A stretch of 11,207 nucleotides of DNA from an uncultured bacterium (GTDB lineage Bacteria; Patescibacteriota; Minisyncoccia; Phycocordibacterales; CAIJYI01): contig CALMXW010000099.1 in NCBI GenBank assembly GCA_937871115.1, positions 1 through 11,207 of the forward strand, written 5' to 3'. Numbering within the stretch: position 1 is the stretch's first letter; every line of letters begins with the position of its first letter. This document shows positions 7,099 through 11,207 of the stretch, in pieces. The position numbers were made by a program, and so were the translations under genes. Under the pieces are notes generated by a model, which did not search any database, was not told where the DNA came from, and was given only the letters and a program-made list of their open reading frames with translations.

Positions 7099-8028
7099 TT
7101 ATTTTCTTCGAATTTCAAATTTCTTTCCAAACCAAAAGATGATTGAAACGAGAAGGAACACCGCGCCCAGCCCGAGCAAAAGTATCTTCCACGGCAACAC
7201 CCAAAACGTAACGGTCTTTCTGTCCACAATATCTCCGTATCCGCGATTCAAAGCCAACGTCGCGGTATACCTGCCCAGGAGAAAATCTTTATTCCAGGTA
7301 ACTTGCCGATAGCGTACGGCAGAAGGGAGCGCGAAGTACGGCTCAATCTGAAGCGAGCCGACCTCTTGTCCGAGAATGTTTTTTACACTGATGATTCCGT
7401 ATGGCACAAGGTGTACATTTCCAGTATTTTTGAAGAATATTTCAAAAGGAAATGGCCCTTGAGTGAAGAATTTTTTGTCCCCACTCATATGAAAATCAGA
7501 AAGAAGCCCCTCTTCTTTTGCATCGCCGTTGACTCGGACGAAGAACAAGGCACCAAGCCGAGAGATAGTCACCGAGCCTGAACCGTTCGTATGAGATGGG
7601 GCACTCGAAATGAGCACCGTGCCATACCTACCCCCGGGAGTAGCGTCTTCGGGGATAGAAACTTGTACAGAAAAACGAATTTCTTCTTTCGGTTTCAGGG
7701 TAAATGTTTCAATCTCTGGCTTGAGAAAATCACGGAGAGAATACGGCCCGCGTTCGCTACCAAGAAGCACTACCGCCTGTGCTGGATTTTCCGAGCCGGT
7801 AAAATCTTCAATACTCACAGAAAAATCCATGCTTCGGTCTTGCCTGTTGGTGACAGTAATCTCTTGTTTTGAAGTGTCGCCCGGATCCAGCTTCACTTCA
7901 AGCTTTGCGGGAGAAAGAACGAAGTCGTTTTTTATATCAGTGCTGATGGGATGAATATTGTAGGCAGACACTCCAAACGGCACGAGGAGAAAGAGAGCGA
8001 TTGGAAGAAAAGTTTTTATACGAAACAT
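7099..8028 (-). CDS. DUF916-like (WxL-interacting-type) membrane-anchored surface protein
   Basis: 309 aa from the ATG at 8028. The frame stays open to 8139, but that extension is Arg/Pro-rich and crosses the upstream terminator, whereas the 8028 start directly gives a good signal peptide (1-22, FGVSA end). The N-terminal beta domain (about 35-140) has the layout of DUF916/WxLIP proteins: FVLSPAKLEVKLDPGDTSKQ, VTNRQDR, a KPKEEIRFSVQVSIPEDA segment and PGGRYGTVLI. A second beta domain (about 155-275) contains ISRLGALFFVRV and FKNTGNVHLVPYG. One C-terminal helix (281-300) is followed by a basic tail (KKFEIRRK), so the body faces outward. It leads the unit with a WxL-like protein and the large FN3 protein, matching the DUF916 plus WxL pairing of Gram-positive surface clusters. 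Family placement is by pattern, not search. Confidence 0.8.
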   Translation of the reverse strand: MFRIKTFLPIALFLLVPFGVSAYNIHPISTDIKNDFVLSPAKLEVKLDPGDTSKQEITVTNRQDRSMDFSVSIEDFTGSENPAQAVVLLGSERGPYSLRDFLKPEIETFTLKPKEEIRFSVQVSIPEDATPGGRYGTVLISSAPSHTNGSGSVTISRLGALFFVRVNGDAKEEGLLSDFHMSGDKKFFTQGPFPFEIFFKNTGNVHLVPYGIISVKNILGQEVGSLQIEPYFALPSAVRYRQVTWNKDFLLGRYTATLALNRGYGDIVDRKTVTFWVLPWKILLLGLGAVFLLVSIIFWFGKKFEIRRK

Positions 8029-8034
8029 GCTTTT

Positions 8035-8043
8035 ATAGTAACA
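8035..8043 (-). promoter_or_regulatory. Candidate extended -10 promoter of the DUF916-like gene, leaderless geometry
   Basis: The minus strand reads TGTTACTAT: an extended -10 TG, one base, then TACTAT (8040-8035, four of six consensus matches). Six bases separate it from the ATG at 8028, placing the start site at the ATG. A convincing -35 is not visible, as expected for extended -10 promoters. It abuts the T-tract of the upstream terminator, leaving almost no room for a leader. Confidence 0.55.
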
Positions 8044-8072
8044 AAAAAGTCCACGATACGAAACTGGACTTT
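8041..8072 (-). terminator. Intrinsic terminator after the 218-aa WxL-like gene
   Basis: On the minus strand a perfect 8-bp stem (AAAGTCCA at 8072-8065 pairing with TGGACTTT at 8053-8046), with an 11-base loop, runs into a T-tract (TTTTTTGTT). It lies 26 bases past the TAG of the 218-aa gene and would end that transcript. There is no T-run on the plus-strand side, so it works in one direction only. Confidence 0.8.
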
Positions 8073-8098
8073 CCTCCAAAAAACTAACAAAAAACTCT

Positions 8099-8755
8099 CT
8101 ACGGGTTCGTTGTCGCCGTGGCGGTGGTTGTCGCCACATAGGTCCCCGAGCTCGCGAGCTGAGTAGCCTGCTGGTCGGCGAAGCAAACAGTCGTCGTCAC
8201 TCCAGCTGAAGTCGTAGTGGCAGAACTTGAGGCGACCTGGATCAATGTTGTACCCGTAAACCCTTTCCACCCGAGAGTAGTGCTGGGGACATCAGTGGCT
8301 GCCGTGGCGCAGTTGTTGTCGGGATCAGATCCATAGCCAGTGGTATTCGTACCCAGAGCCGAGAAACCAAACTGTACCGCGTTTGAAACCGTCCATGGAG
8401 TAAGTGCCCCGGTGTAGTCGGCAAATGAAGCACCGCCAGTGATTCTCTGCAGCGCGGGAGTACCAGAGGCGTTTACACTGAGTGTGTACCCAGTGGAGTT
8501 GTTGGTCACAATAGTCCAAGTCGTGCTCGCCACGGCTGTGTTTTGCGAAAGCGTAAGTGCCGTCATGGTGACATTCGAAGGAGAGGTGATGGAGATACTC
8601 GATGTCACAGACTGAGTAATGGTGATTTGATCTTCCACAGACACAGCACGAGCGAGACCAGGCTCAAAGGCAGTATAAAGACTTACAAAAAGTAAGTAAG
8701 CAATGAGTGTTGCGGAAGATATTTTCTTAAGGAGTTCGACTCTACCTAATTTCAT
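8099..8755 (-). CDS. Small secreted WxL-like beta protein
   Basis: 218 aa. A basic N-terminus and hydrophobic segment (12-36, ending GLARA) give a signal peptide. The mature part (about 37-218) is Thr/Ser-rich and beta-like. It holds SITSPSNVT (55-63), TTWTIVTNNSTGYTLSVNAS (78-97), GTPAL, SFADYTG, QFGFSALG and the end SGTYVATTTATA (203-214). The same landmarks occur in the same order in the protein encoded at 7079-6330, so the two are paralogs. This copy lacks the AGYRQM module. Cys149 and Cys191 may pair. It is monocistronic: a -10-like box lies just upstream and an intrinsic terminator just downstream, separating it from the next unit. An AGGGAG touches the ATG with no spacing and cannot serve as a normal ribosome binding site. 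Function unknown; a wall- or surface-associated structural role is inferred. Confidence 0.8.
   Translation of the reverse strand: MKLGRVELLKKISSATLIAYLLFVSLYTAFEPGLARAVSVEDQITITQSVTSSISITSPSNVTMTALTLSQNTAVASTTWTIVTNNSTGYTLSVNASGTPALQRITGGASFADYTGALTPWTVSNAVQFGFSALGTNTTGYGSDPDNNCATAATDVPSTTLGWKGFTGTTLIQVASSSATTTSAGVTTTVCFADQQATQLASSGTYVATTTATATTNP
8122..8142 (-). repeat. Near-identical 21-bp segment shared by the two WxL-like genes, copy 2
   Basis: Partner of 6350-6370, differing at a single base (T/C on the plus strand). It encodes the YVATTTA strand near the C-terminus of the 218-aa protein. Confidence 0.6.
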
Positions 8756-8761
8756 CTCCCT

Positions 8762-8767
8762 AGTATA
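8762..8767 (-). promoter_or_regulatory. Candidate -10 box of the 218-aa gene, leaderless geometry
   Basis: The minus strand reads TATACT, five of six matches to TATAAT, followed by six bases (AGGGAG) and the ATG at 8755. The start site would coincide with the ATG. No good -35 is seen at 16-18 bases upstream. An imperfect inverted repeat (CTTC/GAAG arms) fills part of the spacer. Confidence 0.5.
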
Positions 8768-8817
8768 CGCCTCTTCGTTTTGAAGCGGAAGTATCTGTGG
8801 AAAACTTTTTACCCTTT

Positions 8818-9918
8818 TTAACCTACTTCTTCAAAAATGCTTTTAAATTCAGCAAACTCAGAGAGTGCGACAATAATCCGCGCGAGCTTGTCTGGGTCGT
8901 GACGAATAAACGAACGGTCTCCCGACTTTCGGTCACCTCTGGTATTACGGACGCGAGAGACTCCGATAATGTCGGTTTTTACGAGTTTCCAGCTGTGTTT
9001 TGCATTTCGAGCTCTCACGATCCCCTTTTCGCCCTCTTTTTTTTCGTATCGTTCCAAAAGTTCTTTCGGAGGATTTTTTGTATTCAGAGTCACAAAATCA
9101 ATCCGGCCTTTCCCGATATACTCTTCTACTATTGTGGCATAATCTTCTGCGGAAAAGCTGCTGGTATGCCCGCGCTTGTTGGTGAGATTGGTATTAAAAA
9201 TTATTTTCGCGCGAGTCTTTGAAAGTGCCTTGGCAATATCTTTTATTGAAAGAATAGAAAGCACACTTTCATAAAAACTTCCCGGACCAATAGCGATCAC
9301 ATCGGCGTTTCGAATCGCTTCGAGCGCTTTCGGATTTGCGCGCACGAGCGGGTTGTAAAAAATTTTTTTTACCCCGCTGCTCTGGATGTCTGCCTGCTCT
9401 ATCACTTCTTCTCCGTGAAGAATCGTCCCGTCGCAAAGCTCCATCTTGAGCCGTGCATCATCGCCGGTCACCGGGATCACCCGCCCTTGAACATTGAGGA
9501 TTTTCATAGCGTGTTCCACCCCCGCCAAAAAAGCTGAGCCTCCCGCGTCTTTCGAATGCACGCTCGTCTTTTCAAGCGCAGAAAGAAAAATATTTCCAAA
9601 CGTATGCCCTTGGAGCCCCCCGTTTTCGAAACGATAATTCATGAGGTCACGAAGCTCTTCGGAAGCATCGGAAAGTGCCACGAGACACTGGCGCACATCT
9701 CCCGGCGGAAGTACACCCAGCTCGTCGCGAAGAATGCCGGTTGAGCTCCCGTCATCCGCCATAGAGACAATGGCGGAAATCTCAATAGAATATCTCTTAA
9801 GGCCAGAGAGAAGGGTAAACTGACCCGTACCGCCACCGATGGTCACAATGCGCTTCGGTGCCAAGCCCGGGGGACTTCCGAGGAGTTTAGGATTGGAGGA
9901 ATTGTGCGCTTTTCCCAT
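8818..9918 (-). CDS. yvcK: YvcK/CofD-like gluconeogenesis factor (UPF0052), UDP-sugar-binding regulator
   Basis: 366 aa. YvcK proteins bind UDP-GlcNAc, are needed for normal shape and growth on gluconeogenic carbon sources in Bacillus, and link cell-wall precursor level to envelope synthesis. The CofD-like Rossmann fold is clear: IGGGTGQFTLLSGLK (27-41), the MADDGSSTGILR segment (53-64), LPPGDVRQCLVAL (70-82), GLQGHTFGN (101-109), AIGPGSFYESVL (209-220), the TNLTN..GHTSSFS region (243-256) and RHDPDKLARIIV (339-350). The first ~20 residues are a non-conserved extension; no better start is visible and no Shine-Dalgarno sequence precedes the ATG. It follows murD by 15 bases and is probably co-transcribed. 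It lacks the deaza-flavin context of true CofD, so the YvcK assignment is preferred. Confidence 0.93.
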   Translation of the reverse strand: MGKAHNSSNPKLLGSPPGLAPKRIVTIGGGTGQFTLLSGLKRYSIEISAIVSMADDGSSTGILRDELGVLPPGDVRQCLVALSDASEELRDLMNYRFENGGLQGHTFGNIFLSALEKTSVHSKDAGGSAFLAGVEHAMKILNVQGRVIPVTGDDARLKMELCDGTILHGEEVIEQADIQSSGVKKIFYNPLVRANPKALEAIRNADVIAIGPGSFYESVLSILSIKDIAKALSKTRAKIIFNTNLTNKRGHTSSFSAEDYATIVEEYIGKGRIDFVTLNTKNPPKELLERYEKKEGEKGIVRARNAKHSWKLVKTDIIGVSRVRNTRGDRKSGDRSFIRHDPDKLARIIVALSEFAEFKSIFEEVG

Positions 9919-9933
9919 AACGGGATAACTCTA

Positions 9934-11207
9934 TCACAAACCTTTACAGAGTGCATTAAACTGCTCGCCACGGTCAAATTCGTTTTTAAATTTCTCAAAA
10001 CTGGCAGCTCCGGGAGAAAAGAGAATGGTCCCTTTGCCTTTTGAAAGCGATTTTTTTGCTGAGGCAAAACATTCTTCAAGGGTCTCGAAAACTTTGAGCG
10101 CATCCTGTTTGCCGAAAAAATTTGTCTCAAAAAGAATCCGAAGAAGCTTTTGTGTCGCGGTACCATTGAGAAAGACCACTCGATCTGATGGAATATATTT
10201 CTTCATATCTTGCGCAAGAAGTGAAAAATCGAGATCTTTGTCGGTGCCGCCGGTTATGAGCACACACGACTTCCCTTTCGCGCAAAAACGCTTGAGCGCC
10301 GCAGACACCGCATCGGGTGATGTCGCTGCGCTGTCGTTTACCACGCATAAATTTTTATTTTTTAGTATTATCTCCTGTCGAAAGGGCACACTCGTAAGGG
10401 CATCAAGAGATTTTTTCGAGAAACGAATCTTTGGATCAAAAAGCCTCACCGCAAGCACTGCAGCAGCAAGATTTTCAAGATTGTGCTTTCCCCATTGTTT
10501 TCCAAAATCTTTTACGTCGAGCAATTTTTCTTCTTTCTTTCCATCTCGAAACCAGAGCGCACCAGACTTCACATACACACCATTTTTGCCTACCGGGAGC
10601 GCTGCTCCGGAAAAAAAGTAGACGCGAGATTTCGGCTGAAGAGACAGGAAGAATTTCGTCCACGGATTGCGGGCATTGAGGATCAAAAAATCATCTGGGT
10701 TTTGTTGTGAAAAAATATTTGCTTTCGCACTCGCATAATTTTCCATACTGCCACCATAGCGATTCAGGTGGTCGGGGAAAAGATTTGTAATCACAGCAAT
10801 ATGTGGCGCCTTAGACTTGTCGTTGTTCAAATACTCAAGTTGCCACGAAGAGAGCTCGGCCACGACAGGAGTGTCATTTTTTTTGACCCGAGTAATTTCA
10901 GAAAGAAGCGGGTTCGACTCTGAAAAAACACCAGTCTGCATATTGCCTGTGACCCGAACATTCGGATACTTCGAATCAAGGAGTGATGCTGTCCAGGAAG
11001 CGACCGTCGTCTTGCCCCGCGTGCCGGTAATCGCAATGACGGATCGCATCACGTGGCGAAAAAAAATACTTGCTTCGTTTTCGATAGGCACTCCGGCTTT
11101 TTGTGCGGCGAGAAGGTACAGGCTGTCGCTCGGTACCCCCGGGCCCGCTATCACGACATACGCTTCAGTAAAATCTTTTTCATGCTGCCCGCCGAGGACA
11201 AATCGAA
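9934..11207 (-). CDS. murD: MurD, UDP-N-acetylmuramoyl-L-alanine--D-glutamate ligase (N-terminus cut by window edge)
   Basis: About 424 codons are present; the frame is open to the edge and the true start lies outside. MurD is the cytosolic ATP-dependent ligase that adds D-glutamate to UDP-MurNAc-L-Ala. Visible features, in order: LGGQHEKDF and VVIAGPGVPSDS (N-terminal UDP-binding domain), the ATP-binding loop ITGTRGKTT (central domain), ELSSWQLE, TNLFPDHLNRYGG, GKHNLENLAAA, then in the C-terminal domain NDSAATSPDA, LITGGTDKDLDF and the closing FSPGAASFEKFKNEFDRGEQF, which is the MurD signature ending. The usual HRxE motif reads FRQE (His to Phe). A GTG at 11154 is an internal valine codon, not a start, because conserved MurD sequence continues upstream of it. 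Confidence 0.94.
   Translation of the reverse strand, partial: RFVLGGQHEKDFTEAYVVIAGPGVPSDSLYLLAAQKAGVPIENEASIFFRHVMRSVIAITGTRGKTTVASWTASLLDSKYPNVRVTGNMQTGVFSESNPLLSEITRVKKNDTPVVAELSSWQLEYLNNDKSKAPHIAVITNLFPDHLNRYGGSMENYASAKANIFSQQNPDDFLILNARNPWTKFFLSLQPKSRVYFFSGAALPVGKNGVYVKSGALWFRDGKKEEKLLDVKDFGKQWGKHNLENLAAAVLAVRLFDPKIRFSKKSLDALTSVPFRQEIILKNKNLCVVNDSAATSPDAVSAALKRFCAKGKSCVLITGGTDKDLDFSLLAQDMKKYIPSDRVVFLNGTATQKLLRILFETNFFGKQDALKVFETLEECFASAKKSLSKGKGTILFSPGAASFEKFKNEFDRGEQFNALCKGL

Noticed and set aside
8029..8139. N-terminal extension of the DUF916-like protein to an ATG at 8139
   Set aside because: It would cross the intrinsic terminator and overlap the end of the upstream gene, it is Arg/Pro-rich, and it would bury the signal peptide that begins exactly at the ATG at 8028.
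8756..8761. AGGGAG as Shine-Dalgarno site of the 218-aa gene
   Set aside because: It touches the ATG with no spacer, and no alternative downstream start exists before the signal peptide, so it cannot act as a normal ribosome binding site.
8768..8790. Inverted repeat with CTTC/GAAG arms between yvcK and the 218-aa gene as a yvcK terminator or operator
   Set aside because: The stem is short and bulged and is not followed by a T-run on the minus strand. An operator role cannot be supported from one instance.

Overview
The window looks like chromosomal sequence from a Candidate Phyla Radiation (Patescibacteria, probably Parcubacteria-like) bacterium. The grounds are very dense single-strand gene packing, operons joined by 4-8 base start/stop overlaps, few Shine-Dalgarno sites, a compact SUF operon, and secreted proteins with AGYxQM-type, WxL-like, FN3 and CNDGxDNDxD modules familiar from that group. 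TGA is used as a normal stop, so this is not a recoded (SR1/Gracilibacteria) genome. The lineage is inferred from protein style; no rRNA or marker gene was available. All genes lie on the minus strand, so the biological order runs from high to low coordinates.

Right end (11207-8818): murD, cut by the window edge, then yvcK 15 bases later. MurD adds D-glutamate to the peptidoglycan precursor. YvcK is a UDP-sugar-binding regulator tied to cell-wall metabolism and shape. They form an envelope unit.

Middle (8755-3664): a secreted surface module. A small WxL-like secreted protein (218 aa) has its own promoter and intrinsic terminator. It is followed by a second transcription unit: a DUF916-like membrane-anchored protein (309 aa), a second WxL-like protein (249 aa, paralogous to the first) and an 889-aa multidomain protein with a Ca-binding-like motif, a Big-type domain, two FN3 domains, a Pro/Thr-rich stalk, membrane helices and two carboxypeptidase-regulatory-like domains. 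The combination resembles the WxL/DUF916 cell-surface clusters of Gram-positive bacteria, here apparently in a CPR version.

Left end (3620-1): an iron-sulfur cluster assembly operon in the order sufD-sufS-sufU-sufC-sufT(DUF59)-next gene. SufS mobilises sulfur from cysteine, SufU accepts it, SufC/SufD and probably SufB form the scaffold ATPase, and SufT is a maturation factor. All junctions overlap by 4-8 bases. The gene cut by the left edge may be sufB.

The longest gap is 70 bases, so there is no gene-free stretch to describe. I see no tRNA, rRNA, CRISPR, insertion sequence or phage gene. The most notable regulatory signal is a -10-like hexamer exactly 6 bases before the ATG at all three candidate transcription-unit starts (8755, 8028, 3620), which predicts leaderless mRNAs.
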